Part shown: positions 51,274-60,187 of the stretch, piece after piece | How positions within the stretch are numbered: position 1 is the stretch's first letter | Layout: every line of letters begins with the position of its first letter | Source: Marivita sp965656765 | GTDB lineage: Bacteria > Pseudomonadota > Alphaproteobacteria > Rhodobacterales > Rhodobacteraceae | Reading direction: 5' to 3' | DNA: 64,000 nucleotides | NCBI RefSeq assembly: GCF_965656765.1 | Contig: NZ_CBFHLV010000003.1 | Coordinates: forward strand, 1-64,000 | The notes under the pieces: model-generated | Databases searched by the model: none | Told to the model about the DNA's origin: nothing | Seen by the model: the letters and a program-made list of their open reading frames with translations, nothing else | Translations under genes and position numbers: made by a program

Positions 51274-52332
51274 TTGGAGCTGACGGTACGTTTGAAGGCG
51301 CAGGCATTGGCAGAAGGTTTCTCTGATTGTCGCATCTGTCGGCCTTGGGATGTGCCGGATGTGCCGGCGCGGCTGCAGGCGTTTCTGGATGCCGGGCATC
51401 AAGGCCAGATGGGATGGTTGGCTGAGCGCACGCACTGGCGTGGCGCACCGCAGGTACTTTGGCCTGAGGCGCAGTCAGTGATCGTGCTGGCGGAAAACTA
51501 TGGCCCTGAGCATGATCCATTGGAGGTGCTAGAACAGCCCGAACAGGCCGCGATTTCAGTCTATGCGCAGAACCGCGATTATCATGGCGTGGTCAAGAAG
51601 CGGCTCAAGCGGCTGGCCCGATGGTTGATTGCCGAGGCCGGGGGCGAGGTGAAGGTATTTGTCGATACCGCACCCGTACCTGAGAAACCCTTGGGGCAAG
51701 CATCAGGACTTGGGTGGCAGGGCAAACACACGAACCTGGTATCCCGGAATCTTGGGTCATGGTTTTTTATTGGTTCAGTTTTTACGACGCTAAATCTCAA
51801 GACGGACGCCCCCGAGGTCGATCACTGCGGGTCGTGCCGAGCCTGTTTGGATGTTTGCCCGACCGATGCATTTCCCGCACCATACCAATTGGATGCACGG
51901 CGCTGCATTTCTTATCTGACGATCGAACATCACGGCCCCGTTGAAGAGGATCTGCGCTCTTTGATGGGCAATCGGATCTATGGGTGCGACGATTGCCTTG
52001 CGGTATGTCCTTGGAATAAGTTCGCCAGCCGCGCGGAAGAGGTAAAGTACCACGCCCGCGACGATCTTTTTTCGCCTGATTTGGCCCAGCTTGCGCAATT
52101 GGATGATGCCGCGTTCCGGGCGCGTTTTTCTGGTTCTCCCATCAAGCGGATCGGGCGCAATCGGTTTGTCCGCAATGTGCTTTATGCAATCGGCAATTCA
52201 GGGTCGGACCGATTGCTGCCCATAGCGCAAGGGTTGATTGATGATGAGAACGAAACCGTTGCTGACGCGGCGCGCTGGGCAGTGATGCGACTTGCCGATG
52301 TCGCAAACACGCGTGCCGGTGCTGACGACTAG
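51274..52332 (+). CDS. queG: Epoxyqueuosine reductase QueG
   Basis: Cobalamin-dependent enzyme making the final queuosine step in tRNA. The 352-residue protein has the N-terminal cobalamin-binding domain (VIVLAENYG), two 4Fe-4S clusters (CGSCRACLDVCPTDAF and CDDCLAVCPWNKF with the ARRCISY cysteine) and a C-terminal HEAT-like region. The start appears to be TTG at 51274 with AGGTG upstream; no in-frame ATG lies near. Expected length for QueG (about 350). Confidence 0.93.
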   Translation: MELTVRLKAQALAEGFSDCRICRPWDVPDVPARLQAFLDAGHQGQMGWLAERTHWRGAPQVLWPEAQSVIVLAENYGPEHDPLEVLEQPEQAAISVYAQNRDYHGVVKKRLKRLARWLIAEAGGEVKVFVDTAPVPEKPLGQASGLGWQGKHTNLVSRNLGSWFFIGSVFTTLNLKTDAPEVDHCGSCRACLDVCPTDAFPAPYQLDARRCISYLTIEHHGPVEEDLRSLMGNRIYGCDDCLAVCPWNKFASRAEEVKYHARDDLFSPDLAQLAQLDDAAFRARFSGSPIKRIGRNRFVRNVLYAIGNSGSDRLLPIAQGLIDDENETVADAARWAVMRLADVANTRAGADD

Positions 52333-52359
52333 TTTAGGTCAGGTTCGGGGAGCGGCTTT

Positions 52360-54369
52360 ATGGCAATTCTTTTGGGTGTGGACACCGGCGGTACTTATAC
52401 CGATGCGGTGCTGATGCGCGATGAAGAGGCTGTAATCGCCAGTGCCAAGGCGCTGACGACACGGCATGATCTGGCCATTGGTGTGCGCGAAGCGGTCAAG
52501 GCTGTGCTGGCGGTATCGGATATCACCCCGAGTGATATCGCGCTCGCGTCTCTATCGACCACGCTGGCCACCAATGCACTTGTCGAGGGCCAGGGTGCCC
52601 GGGTGGCGCTTATCTATATCGGGTTTTCCGAGCGTGATTTGGCTGCGCAGGGGTTGGCCGACGCGTTGGGCGGTGACCCTGTTCTGGTCATCGCAGGCGG
52701 CCATTCTCATGGCGGGGCCGAGGTTGCACCTTTGGATGTCGCAAAGATAACCGCATGGGCCGCCGCTCAGGATGTGTCGGCCTTCGCCATCGCGGCGCAG
52801 TTCGGAACGCGGAATCCGGCGCATGAACTGGCCGCACGCGAGGCTGTCAGGGAGGCAACCGGTCTGCCTGTGACATGTTCACATGAACTGTCGGCCAGGC
52901 TAGGCGGGCCGAAACGCGCCCTGACCGCTGTACTGAATGCGCGATTGGTTGGTTTGACGCACAGGTTGATTGGCCGGGCCGAGGGTGCGTTGCGGGAACT
53001 TGGCATTGATGCGCCGCTTATGGTCGTGCGCGGCGATGGTGCGCTGATGTCATCGATACAGGCGCAAGAGCGACCGATCGAGACCATCCTCAGCGGCCCT
53101 GCGGCCTCGATCGTTGGCGCAAGGTGGCTGACCGGTGCAGACCATGCATTGGTGTCGGATATTGGCGGGACGACAACCGACATCGCGGTGCTACGCCATG
53201 GGCAGCCGGTGATCGACCCGGATGGTGCGCGGGTCGGTCCACACCGCACCATGGTCGAAGCTGTCGCGATGCGCACTCATGGGTTGGGTGGAGACAGTGA
53301 GGTTCACCTGACCACAGAAGGGTTAAGCGGTGGCGTGACCCTTGGGCCGCGACGCGTTCTGCCTGTGGCTTTGGTCGCGAAGGACGCACCCGAGATGGTG
53401 CACCGTGCACTGGACGAGCAACTCAATCGTGCAGTGCCGGGGGAATATGATGCGCAGTTTGTGTGCCGTGTCGAAGGTCATGATGCCGTCGGTTTACCGA
53501 GCCGCGCGGAGCAAGTGCTTGCACGGATCACGGCTGAGCCACAACCGCTTGGGTCTGTACTGACCAGTCGATTAGAGGCGCAGTCTTTGCGGCTCTTGGT
53601 GTCGCGCGGTTTGGTGCAAGTCGCAGGGCCAACGCCAACGGATGCATTGCATGTGTTGGGGCGCTTCACCCATTGGAATGCAGAGGTGTCTGAAAAAGCT
53701 TTGGCTTTGCTTGCGCGCAACCGGTCCGGATCTGGTGAACGACATGCACCGGATGCTCATTCGATGGCGGGGCAGATCGTTGAAGCATTGACGCAGGCCA
53801 CGGGGACCGCCTTGCTTGAGGCGGCCTTTGCCGAAGACGGGATGGAAGACCCGGCGGCGCTCGCCCGACATCCATTGTTGCACAGAGGCTTGCGACAGGT
53901 GCCCGGCCTGGTCCGGCTGACCGCTGGTCTTGGCGTACCGGTGGTTGGATTGGGCGCGTCAGCCCAGACGACCTATCCGGCAGTTGGCGACTATTTGAAC
54001 GCAGAGATGCTGCTGCCCAAGCACGGGGATGTCGCAAATGCCATTGGCGCGGTCACAGGCCGCATTCGGATGCTACGCGAAGGTCTTGTAAGCAGCCCGT
54101 CCGAGGGCCTCTATCGTGCGCACTTGCCTGACGCGCCGCTGGATTTTGGCGATGCGGATAGTGCCATGGCGTCGCTGGAAGCTGCGTTAACCGCTGCTGC
54201 GACTAATGAAGCCGAAGCGGCAGGTGCAGCATCGGTTCACGTGCAGGTCTGGCGCGAGGTCAAACGTGCCAAGATCGAGGCGCGCGAGATTTTTGTTGAG
54301 GCGCGGATCGTGGTCGAGGCCACGGGACGACCAAGCATTGCCGCTCACGACGTGGCGACAGTCCTGTAA
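52360..54369 (+). CDS. Hydantoinase/oxoprolinase family protein (HyuA-like), solitary
   Basis: A 669-residue protein of the HyuA/acetone-carboxylase-beta superfamily. The ATP-binding start (LGVDTGGTYTDAVL) and the second phosphate loop (LVSDIGGTTTDIAVL) are clear, with GPAASIVGARWL between. Hydantoinases of this class normally act with a HyuB subunit, and none is adjacent. The C-terminal third (VHVQVWREVKRAKIEA) differs from the HyuA cases I recall. Function could be amide-ring opening or an orphan role. Located between queG and msrB on the same strand. Confidence 0.8.
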   Translation: MAILLGVDTGGTYTDAVLMRDEEAVIASAKALTTRHDLAIGVREAVKAVLAVSDITPSDIALASLSTTLATNALVEGQGARVALIYIGFSERDLAAQGLADALGGDPVLVIAGGHSHGGAEVAPLDVAKITAWAAAQDVSAFAIAAQFGTRNPAHELAAREAVREATGLPVTCSHELSARLGGPKRALTAVLNARLVGLTHRLIGRAEGALRELGIDAPLMVVRGDGALMSSIQAQERPIETILSGPAASIVGARWLTGADHALVSDIGGTTTDIAVLRHGQPVIDPDGARVGPHRTMVEAVAMRTHGLGGDSEVHLTTEGLSGGVTLGPRRVLPVALVAKDAPEMVHRALDEQLNRAVPGEYDAQFVCRVEGHDAVGLPSRAEQVLARITAEPQPLGSVLTSRLEAQSLRLLVSRGLVQVAGPTPTDALHVLGRFTHWNAEVSEKALALLARNRSGSGERHAPDAHSMAGQIVEALTQATGTALLEAAFAEDGMEDPAALARHPLLHRGLRQVPGLVRLTAGLGVPVVGLGASAQTTYPAVGDYLNAEMLLPKHGDVANAIGAVTGRIRMLREGLVSSPSEGLYRAHLPDAPLDFGDADSAMASLEAALTAAATNEAEAAGAASVHVQVWREVKRAKIEAREIFVEARIVVEATGRPSIAAHDVATVL

Positions 54370-54434
54370 CAAGGGTTGGACTTGGCCGCGAGCGCGCCAT
54401 CTATATGATCAAGATGTCGAATGGAGGTGGCCGG

Positions 54435-54884
54435 ATGGCGAAATACGAAAAGAACCCCGATGTGATTGCGACGCTGTCGCCCGAGCAATTCTATGTCACG
54501 CAGGAAAGCGGGACGGAACGGCCGGGCACTGGTACCTATCTCGATAACAAAGAGCCGGGCATCTATGTGGATGTCGTTAGCGGTGAGCCGTTGTTCGCGA
54601 GCGCGGACAAGTACGAATCTGGTTGTGGCTGGCCTAGTTTTACCAAACCGATCGAGCCCGCGCATATCAACGAACTGCGCGATATGACACATGGGATGAT
54701 CCGTACCGAGGTTCGTTCGACCCATGGAGATAGTCATTTGGGGCACGTGTTCCCTGACGGTCCGCAAGACCGGGGTGGGCTGAGATATTGCATCAATTCC
54801 GCCAGCCTGCGATTCATCCATCGCGACGATATGGAAGACGAGGGCTATGGCGCGTATCTAAATCAAGTGGAGGATGTGGCATGA
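54435..54884 (+). CDS. msrB: Peptide methionine-R-sulfoxide reductase MsrB
   Basis: Reduces methionine-R-sulfoxide in proteins. The 149-residue protein has SGCGWPSFTKPI, GDSHLGHVFPDGP and the catalytic Cys in RYCINSASLRF. The zinc-binding Cys-x2-Cys pairs seen in many MsrB proteins are absent here (VSGEPLFAS in place of the first). GGAGG lies nine bases before the ATG. Its stop overlaps the msrA start (ATGA). Confidence 0.93.
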   Translation: MAKYEKNPDVIATLSPEQFYVTQESGTERPGTGTYLDNKEPGIYVDVVSGEPLFASADKYESGCGWPSFTKPIEPAHINELRDMTHGMIRTEVRSTHGDSHLGHVFPDGPQDRGGLRYCINSASLRFIHRDDMEDEGYGAYLNQVEDVA

Positions 54885-55387
54885 GTGAACGTGCTGTTTT
54901 GGCTGGGGGGTGTTTCTGGGGCATGCAGGATCTGATCCGCAAACTGCCAGGCGTTGAATCGACCCGGGTTGGTTATACTGGCGGCGATGTGCCGAATGCG
55001 ACCTATCGCAATCATGGTACCCATGCCGAAGGGATCGAGATTGTCTTTGATCCGGCTGTAATTTCCTATCGGCAGTTGCTCGAGTTTTTCTTTCAGATCC
55101 ACGACCCAACTACGCCAAACCGTCAGGGAAATGATCGCGGAATGAGCTATCGGTCAGCGATCTACTTTGTAGACGACGCGCAGAAGGATTGCGCATTGGA
55201 TACGATTGCCGATGTGAACGCGTCAGGGATTTGGCCGGGCAAGGTCGTGACCGAAGTAGAGCCGGTCGGTGATTTTTGGGAAGCCGAACCCGAGCATCAG
55301 GACTACCTTGAACGGTTCCCGAACGGATATACCTGTCACTTCCCCCGGGCGAATTGGGTTTTGCCGAAACGGGATGCGGCAGAGTAA
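54881..55387 (+). CDS. msrA: Peptide methionine-S-sulfoxide reductase MsrA
   Basis: Partner of MsrB for the S-epimer. The 168-residue protein has the catalytic Cys in AGGCFWGMQDL, the family's GYTGGDVPNATYRN and HAEGIEIVFDP, and QDYLERFPNGYTCHF with a C-terminal Cys that may be resolving. It is translationally coupled to msrB through a 4-base overlap, together repairing both epimers. Confidence 0.95.
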   Translation: MSERAVLAGGCFWGMQDLIRKLPGVESTRVGYTGGDVPNATYRNHGTHAEGIEIVFDPAVISYRQLLEFFFQIHDPTTPNRQGNDRGMSYRSAIYFVDDAQKDCALDTIADVNASGIWPGKVVTEVEPVGDFWEAEPEHQDYLERFPNGYTCHFPRANWVLPKRDAAE

Positions 55388-55400
55388 CTGAAGCGTTAAC

Positions 55401-55435
55401 AAAATGATTGGACCGGGCTATGTCCCCGGTCCAAT
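55401..55435 (-). terminator. Hairpin terminator between convergent genes
   Basis: ATTGGACCGGG and CCCGGTCCAAT form a perfect 11-bp stem with a 7-base loop (55407-55435). On the minus strand CATTTTGTT follows, suiting the gene at 55447; the stem may also stop msrBA transcripts. Confidence 0.7.
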
Positions 55436-55446
55436 CCTTCCCATGG

Positions 55447-55878
55447 TTATGGTGCCGATTTGATGACGATTAGCTGCGGCAAGCCGTTTGATGTTTTGCG
55501 ATGGCTTCTGCCGTCTTCACCAAGCGTGCCGCGGATACGATGACGCCAATTCGAAAAGCTGTCGAACTTCACGGTGTCGACTGGTTTATCGAGTTTGATC
55601 TCGATCTGACGAAGATGTGCTGGCCCGGACAATGCGATGATACAGCCATCGAACGGCTGCCCCAAGTAGTGACCAGACACGCGATCCTCCAGTGCAAGTT
55701 CGGGGGCGGCAATGCGGTGTGATAGCCGCGCGCGCAGAGTGTTCCAATCGTGCGCGCCATGTTGTCTTGCGATCAGTTCAAGCGCTTGAGCATGGGTGAC
55801 AGCGGTTCCATTGGTCTGCATCGCCTGTCGGAGCGCTTTGGCCTGAGTTTTGACTGATTCCACTGACACCTGTGTCAT
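55447..55878 (-). CDS. Glyoxalase-superfamily-related protein
   Basis: A 143-residue protein. The N-terminal 60 residues (AKALRQAMQTNGTAVTHAQALELIARQHGAHDWNTLRARL) match the helical domain found in proteins named glyoxalase superfamily (DUF-type) in alphaproteobacteria. The rest (GHYLGQPFDGCIIALS, DTVKFDSFSNWRHRIRGTLG) is a beta-rich domain I do not recognise. The ATG at 55878 follows GGGGG. It does not show the glyoxalase I metal ligands as such, so no enzymatic role is claimed. Confidence 0.6.
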   Translation of the reverse strand: MTQVSVESVKTQAKALRQAMQTNGTAVTHAQALELIARQHGAHDWNTLRARLSHRIAAPELALEDRVSGHYLGQPFDGCIIALSGPAHLRQIEIKLDKPVDTVKFDSFSNWRHRIRGTLGEDGRSHRKTSNGLPQLIVIKSAP

Positions 55879-56186
55879 GCTTGCCCCCGGTTGGTTGGTG
55901 ACGCGGTTCCCGCGTACAGCCTTGATGAGGCGGAAAAGCGCATTTTGTATCGGTGGATATAAGGATGTTTTAACATTGCTCACGTCTCCAAAGACGCATT
56001 TCGAAACTGGAGGGAGCCTGCGTTACCCACCTGCGAAATGCTTCGAGGGTGAGAAAGTTGTTAATCTCCGGACTTCACCATGACTTGCGTCAGCAGGCGG
56101 CAGGTGTCCGACACCTGATTAGGCTGGTACACCGAAGGTTGCACAAAGGCAATCATTTCCAAGAGGAGAGATGCCGACAGGTGTGA
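55879..56186. other. Intergenic region with CAGGTGT inverted repeats
   Basis: A 308-base stretch with no gene. It holds CAGGTGT-CCG-ACACCTG (56101-56117, 7-bp arms) and another CAGGTGT at 56178-56184 near the plsY stop. It may contain the promoter of the minus gene ending at 55447. No terminator with a T-run after plsY was found. Confidence 0.4.
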
Positions 56187-56798
56187 TCAGGTTTTGCTGC
56201 CACCGATCCGGGGCTCTGTACCCGCTTTCAGGCGGGCAAGGTTCGCCCGATGTCGCCACAGGATCAGGCCGGTAAGGATCAGCGTCAGGAAGAAAATTTG
56301 TCCTTGTCCGACCAGTATACTGATCAGTGGCGACCAAGCGGCAGCCACCAGTGCAGACAAACTTGAGATACGGCTGATCAAAGCGGTGGCGAGCCATACG
56401 GCGCAGGCCAGAACGCCCACGGGCCATGCCAGAGCAAGCATCAGGCCTAGAAAGGTTGCAACGCCTTTGCCGCCTTTGAAGCCCAGCCAAACTGGATAAC
56501 AGTGGCCCAGAAATGCTGCGAGTGCTGCGAACTGAGCGGCGCTTTCTCCGGCGAATTCGCGCGCCAGTAAAACCGCAACAGCCCCCTTGGCTCCGTCCAA
56601 CAGCAAAGTTGCTGCGGCTGCGCCTTTGTTTCCAGTTCGCAGCACATTGGTTGCGCCAATATTGCCGGACCCGATTTCCCGCAGGTTTCCAAGGCCCATG
56701 GCTTTAGTCAGGATCATCCCGAATGGGATTGACCCCAAAAGGTATCCGATCACAGACCAAAGGGCGAACACAGCAAGGCTCGATTCAAGCAATGGCAT
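56187..56798 (-). CDS. plsY: Acyl-phosphate glycerol-3-phosphate acyltransferase PlsY
   Basis: Inner-membrane enzyme that makes lysophosphatidate. The 203-residue polytopic protein carries the three family motifs: GSIPFG near 22, GSGNIGATNVLR near 44, and GFKGGKGVATFLG near 105. It is last in the pyrB cluster; its ATG shares one base with the preceding stop (TAATG). The linking of phospholipid and pyrimidine genes is probably a fixed gene order rather than a pathway. Confidence 0.94.
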   Translation of the reverse strand: MPLLESSLAVFALWSVIGYLLGSIPFGMILTKAMGLGNLREIGSGNIGATNVLRTGNKGAAAATLLLDGAKGAVAVLLAREFAGESAAQFAALAAFLGHCYPVWLGFKGGKGVATFLGLMLALAWPVGVLACAVWLATALISRISSLSALVAAAWSPLISILVGQGQIFFLTLILTGLILWRHRANLARLKAGTEPRIGGSKT

Positions 56799-58093
56799 TA
56801 TGTGCTCCGGTAGACCGAGGTTCCGCTGACAAAGGTTTCAAGGACTTTACCCTGAAGTCGTGCACCATCAAAGGGCGTGTTTTTCGACTTTGACTTGAGC
56901 TTGAACCGGTCAAGCACGATGGGTTTGTCCGGATCGAACAACACCAGATCAGCAGGAGCGCCTTTGGTCAGGCGACCGCAGTCGAGGCCAAGGCGTTTGG
57001 ATGGGTTCAACGACAGTGCGCGGAACAGGGTAGGCAGGTCAAGATCGCCGGAATGGTACAGGCGCATCAGAACGGGCAGCATGGTTTCCAAACCAACCGC
57101 CCCGCTGGCCGCCTCCTCGAAAGGCAAGCGTTTGCTTTCTTCGTCCTGTGGCGTGTGGAAAGAGCCGATCACGTCGATCAGTCCGGATTTGACCGCTTCG
57201 ACAACTGTATGCCGGTCATCCTCGGCACGCAGTGGCGGCTTCACCTTAAAGAAAGTGCGGTAGTCGGCGACATCATATTCATTGAGCGTCAGGTGATGCA
57301 TCGATACGCCTGCGGTCACATCGAACCCGTTGCGCTTGGCTCTCTCCAGTGCGGGCAAGGCGCGGGACGTGGTGATTTGGTCGGCGTGATAGCGTACGCC
57401 GGTCATTTCGACCAAAGCGATATCGCGATCCAGCCCCATGCGTTCGGCCATTGGAGTGACGCTGGGCAGGCCGCGCAAAGAGGCGAACTTGCCAGATGTT
57501 GTCGCCGCTCCAGCGGACAACGTGGGTTCCTGCGGGTGCCCAACCACCAGCGCACCCAAGGCGCGGGCATAGGTCATCGCTCGGCTGAGAACTTTAGTGT
57601 CGCGCACAACGCGGTCGCAATCGGTAAAGGCCACGGCCCCGGCATCCATTAAGAACCCGATCTCGGTCATTTCACGCCCATCTCGCCCCTTGGTGAGCGC
57701 GGCCATTGGCAAAACGTGAACGGGTGCCGCTTCGTTCGCGCGGCGACGGACGAACTCAAGCGTTTCAGGAGTGTCGATGGCGGGCATTGTGTCGGGGCGT
57801 GTGACAATCGTGGTCACGCCACCTGCCGCCGCCGCCTGTCCAGCGGACCCGTAGCTTTCTTTATGGCGTTCGCCGGGTTCGCAGATCTTGACCCCGATAT
57901 CGACAATCCCCGGTGCAAGGCATTTGCCGCCAGCATCAATGCGGCTGTCCATTGGAACACTATCGGTGCTGATTTCAGGTGTCGGGGTGTCAAACACTTC
58001 GGCAATCACGCCTTTACGGATCAGTACTGCACCAATCTCGACTGTGCCTGCCTCAGGGTCGATCAGCCGTGCGTTTGTGATCAGAGTTGTCAT
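56798..58093 (-). CDS. pyrC: Dihydroorotase-like protein lacking metal ligands (PyrC'-type)
   Basis: A 431-residue class I dihydroorotase homologue. Where active enzymes have His-x-His after the first strand (DxHxHxREPG), this reads DIGVKICEPG, and the usual catalytic Asp block (TDHAPH) reads GSFHTPQDEE. Later histidines (GHPQEP, YHADQI) remain. It therefore resembles the inactive PyrC' proteins that assemble with aspartate carbamoyltransferase in Pseudomonas. The active dihydroorotase should be elsewhere. It follows a small membrane-protein gene by one base and overlaps plsY. Confidence 0.85.
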   Translation of the reverse strand: MTTLITNARLIDPEAGTVEIGAVLIRKGVIAEVFDTPTPEISTDSVPMDSRIDAGGKCLAPGIVDIGVKICEPGERHKESYGSAGQAAAAGGVTTIVTRPDTMPAIDTPETLEFVRRRANEAAPVHVLPMAALTKGRDGREMTEIGFLMDAGAVAFTDCDRVVRDTKVLSRAMTYARALGALVVGHPQEPTLSAGAATTSGKFASLRGLPSVTPMAERMGLDRDIALVEMTGVRYHADQITTSRALPALERAKRNGFDVTAGVSMHHLTLNEYDVADYRTFFKVKPPLRAEDDRHTVVEAVKSGLIDVIGSFHTPQDEESKRLPFEEAASGAVGLETMLPVLMRLYHSGDLDLPTLFRALSLNPSKRLGLDCGRLTKGAPADLVLFDPDKPIVLDRFKLKSKSKNTPFDGARLQGKVLETFVSGTSVYRST

Positions 58094-58094
58094 G

Positions 58095-58484
58095 TCATGC
58101 GGCCCGTTTCTGCCGCTCTGTGTTGATCTGATCAATCACAGCTTTTGTGTCCGGCTGGTATTTGATCAGGTGCTTATTCCCGGATTTGGTGATGATCTGG
58201 ACCGACCCTGCAATCGTCCGCACCTTTACGATCTCGTCAAGCTGCGCCTTGCGTTCGTAAGGGCCTTTCAGACTTGTGCCAGACAGGGTCCAAACTTCTT
58301 CCATAACCTCGTCCGCCATGTACCAGCCGCGCAGGGCGACGGCGGCAAAGCCGCCCACTGCGCCGGTCCAAATATGGGGGTTGTCCAGCACCCACAGGAT
58401 CAGCATCCCAGCCGCCATTGCGATGGCCGTCATGACCGCGTGGGCGCGAATGTAGGTGGCCATGTCAGGTTTGAATTCGATCAT
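58095..58484 (-). CDS. Small membrane protein of unknown function in the pyrB cluster
   Basis: About 129 residues. Two hydrophobic stretches (VMTAIAMAAGMLILWVL and IWTGAVGGFAAVALRGWYM) precede a soluble C-terminal domain (WTLSGTSLKGPYERKAQLDEIVKVRTIAGSVQIITKSGNKHLIKYQPD) with the look of a small beta-barrel such as a PH-like fold. Its stop lies one base before the pyrC' ATG. The open frame reaches 58538, but the ATG at 58484 gives the simplest protein. Not recognised. Confidence 0.65.
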   Translation of the reverse strand: MIEFKPDMATYIRAHAVMTAIAMAAGMLILWVLDNPHIWTGAVGGFAAVALRGWYMADEVMEEVWTLSGTSLKGPYERKAQLDEIVKVRTIAGSVQIITKSGNKHLIKYQPDTKAVIDQINTERQKRAA

Positions 58485-58503
58485 AAGTGCTTTCGACGAT
58501 ACG

Positions 58504-59052
58504 TCAGTTGAGCATGAATTTGGCAAGGATGACCGCAACCGCGATGAGAAAGAACAGCGCGATTACGATCCAGAGCGTGTTGTTGGATTGCGAGGCAGGG
58601 CTATTGGGAGTGCTGCTTATGTTTCCTTTGGCAGACTTAGCGCGGATGGGCGCGCCACCTGCCGCGGGCTTGGGTTCATTGAACGTGCCGATCCAACGCA
58701 ATGGCGTTGCAATACTCAGTTCCTGTTCGGCCTGATCAAAGGCTTGCGAGGGAAGCACTAGGGCAAAGCCGGTAAGAGCATCCAGACGCGGGCGCATCGC
58801 CTGAAAATCAGCGCCGCTGACATCGTGCGCGTTGATCAGGTACTGAGAAAGCGACATATCCCCAAGATCGCGGATATCTATCACTTCGACAAAGGCGTTG
58901 CGCAGGGACTTTGCACCAAGCGCGTATTGCACAGGCCATTCACCCGTTCCAGCTTGTGTCGTGAAGCGTTCAATGGCTTCTCTGGGCAGGTCAATGTGAA
59001 ACACCCGGATCACGCCGCGTTCGCTGCTCTTGATTTGCATTGTCGTACTCAC
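58504..59052 (-). CDS. Tail-anchored protein of unknown function in the pyrB cluster
   Basis: A 182-residue protein. Residues 1-125 form a mixed alpha/beta soluble domain (VFHIDLPREAIERFTTQAG, ALGAKSLRNAFVEVIDIRDLG). A low-complexity Ser/Asn linker follows, and one C-terminal membrane span (LWIVIALFFLIAVAVILAKFML). It begins with GTG overlapping the pyrB stop (GTGA); an ATG at 59040 is an alternative. Sometimes mislabelled as an ATCase subunit because of position. No catalytic motif is seen. Confidence 0.65.
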   Translation of the reverse strand: MSTTMQIKSSERGVIRVFHIDLPREAIERFTTQAGTGEWPVQYALGAKSLRNAFVEVIDIRDLGDMSLSQYLINAHDVSGADFQAMRPRLDALTGFALVLPSQAFDQAEQELSIATPLRWIGTFNEPKPAAGGAPIRAKSAKGNISSTPNSPASQSNNTLWIVIALFFLIAVAVILAKFMLN

Positions 59053-60011
59053 ACCATCACGCCTTCGCTCTGCGCTGCCCGCCTTTCGCGTAACGATCTG
59101 GCCAAAAGGTCCATCGCCGCCATGCGAACGGCAACACCCATCTCCACCTGTTCCTGAATCACCGATCGGTTGATGTCGTCGGCCAGAGTGCCGTCAATCT
59201 CAACTCCCCGGTTCATCGGGCCGGGATGCATGATGATTGCATCTTCTTTGGCGTGGCTCAGCTTTTCGGCGTCCAGGCCATAGCGGTGATAGTATTCACG
59301 TTCAGATGGGATGAACCCGCCATCCATGCGTTCTTTTTGAAGCCGTAGCATCATCACGACATCGACGTCTTTGAGGCCCTCGCGCATGTCTTCGAAAACT
59401 TCGACGCCAAATTCCTCAATTCCCGATGGCATCAACGTGGGCGGCCCGACAAGCCGCACACGGTTTTCCATCTTTCCCAAAAGCAGGATATTCGACCGGG
59501 CGACACGGCTGTGTGAGATGTCGCCGCAAATCGCAATGGATAAACGGTGCAGCCGCCCTTTCGCGCGGCGAATGGTTAGCGCATCCAAAAGCGCTTGTGT
59601 GGGATGCTCGTGTTTGCCGTCGCCTGCGTTCAGGACTGCGCAATTCACCTTTTGCGACAGCAGGTCGACCGCGCCTGAGTGTGGATGTCGAACCACCAGA
59701 AGATCTGGGTGCATCGCATTCAACGTCAGCGCGGTGTCCACCAGAGTTTCGCCCTTTTTCACCGAGGACGCCTGCATCGCCATGTTCATCACATCGGCCC
59801 CCAAACGCTTGCCCGCCAGTTCAAAACTGGCCTGCGTGCGGGTAGAGTTTTCGAAGAACATGTTGATCTGCGTCATCCCGGCAAGAATGTCTGTGCTGGG
59901 TATCCGCTTGCGATTGCGGTCGGCGTATTGGTCCGACAGGTCAAGCAACGCCGTGATTTCGTCGGGGCGAAGGGGTTCGATCCCAAGCAGGTGTCGTTGT
60001 GTGAAGATCAT
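59049..60011 (-). CDS. pyrB: Aspartate carbamoyltransferase catalytic subunit
   Basis: Condenses carbamoyl phosphate and aspartate, the first committed pyrimidine step. The 320-residue protein has FFENSTRTQASFELAGK (carbamoyl-phosphate site), a LVVRHPHSGA block, NAGDGKHEHPTQALLD and MHPGPMNRGVEI. No regulatory subunit (PyrI) is nearby; instead, two membrane proteins and a dihydroorotase-like protein follow in overlapping frames. First gene of a five-gene minus-strand cluster ending in plsY. Confidence 0.94.
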   Translation of the reverse strand: MIFTQRHLLGIEPLRPDEITALLDLSDQYADRNRKRIPSTDILAGMTQINMFFENSTRTQASFELAGKRLGADVMNMAMQASSVKKGETLVDTALTLNAMHPDLLVVRHPHSGAVDLLSQKVNCAVLNAGDGKHEHPTQALLDALTIRRAKGRLHRLSIAICGDISHSRVARSNILLLGKMENRVRLVGPPTLMPSGIEEFGVEVFEDMREGLKDVDVVMMLRLQKERMDGGFIPSEREYYHRYGLDAEKLSHAKEDAIIMHPGPMNRGVEIDGTLADDINRSVIQEQVEMGVAVRMAAMDLLARSLRERRAAQSEGVMV

Positions 60012-60187
60012 ATATGAACCTTAGAACCCAGCCAGCCTGCTTATAGGAGCCCTCTGGCAAGGCGGCAAGGCAAGTGCGATGTATATTGCGCCCAAGATAT
60101 AGGGTTCTAAATTAATTTCTACTCTCCATATGGTTGACTGCCATATTTTTCTTGAATAAGTGTCGATACACCATCTGTGGGGAAAAC

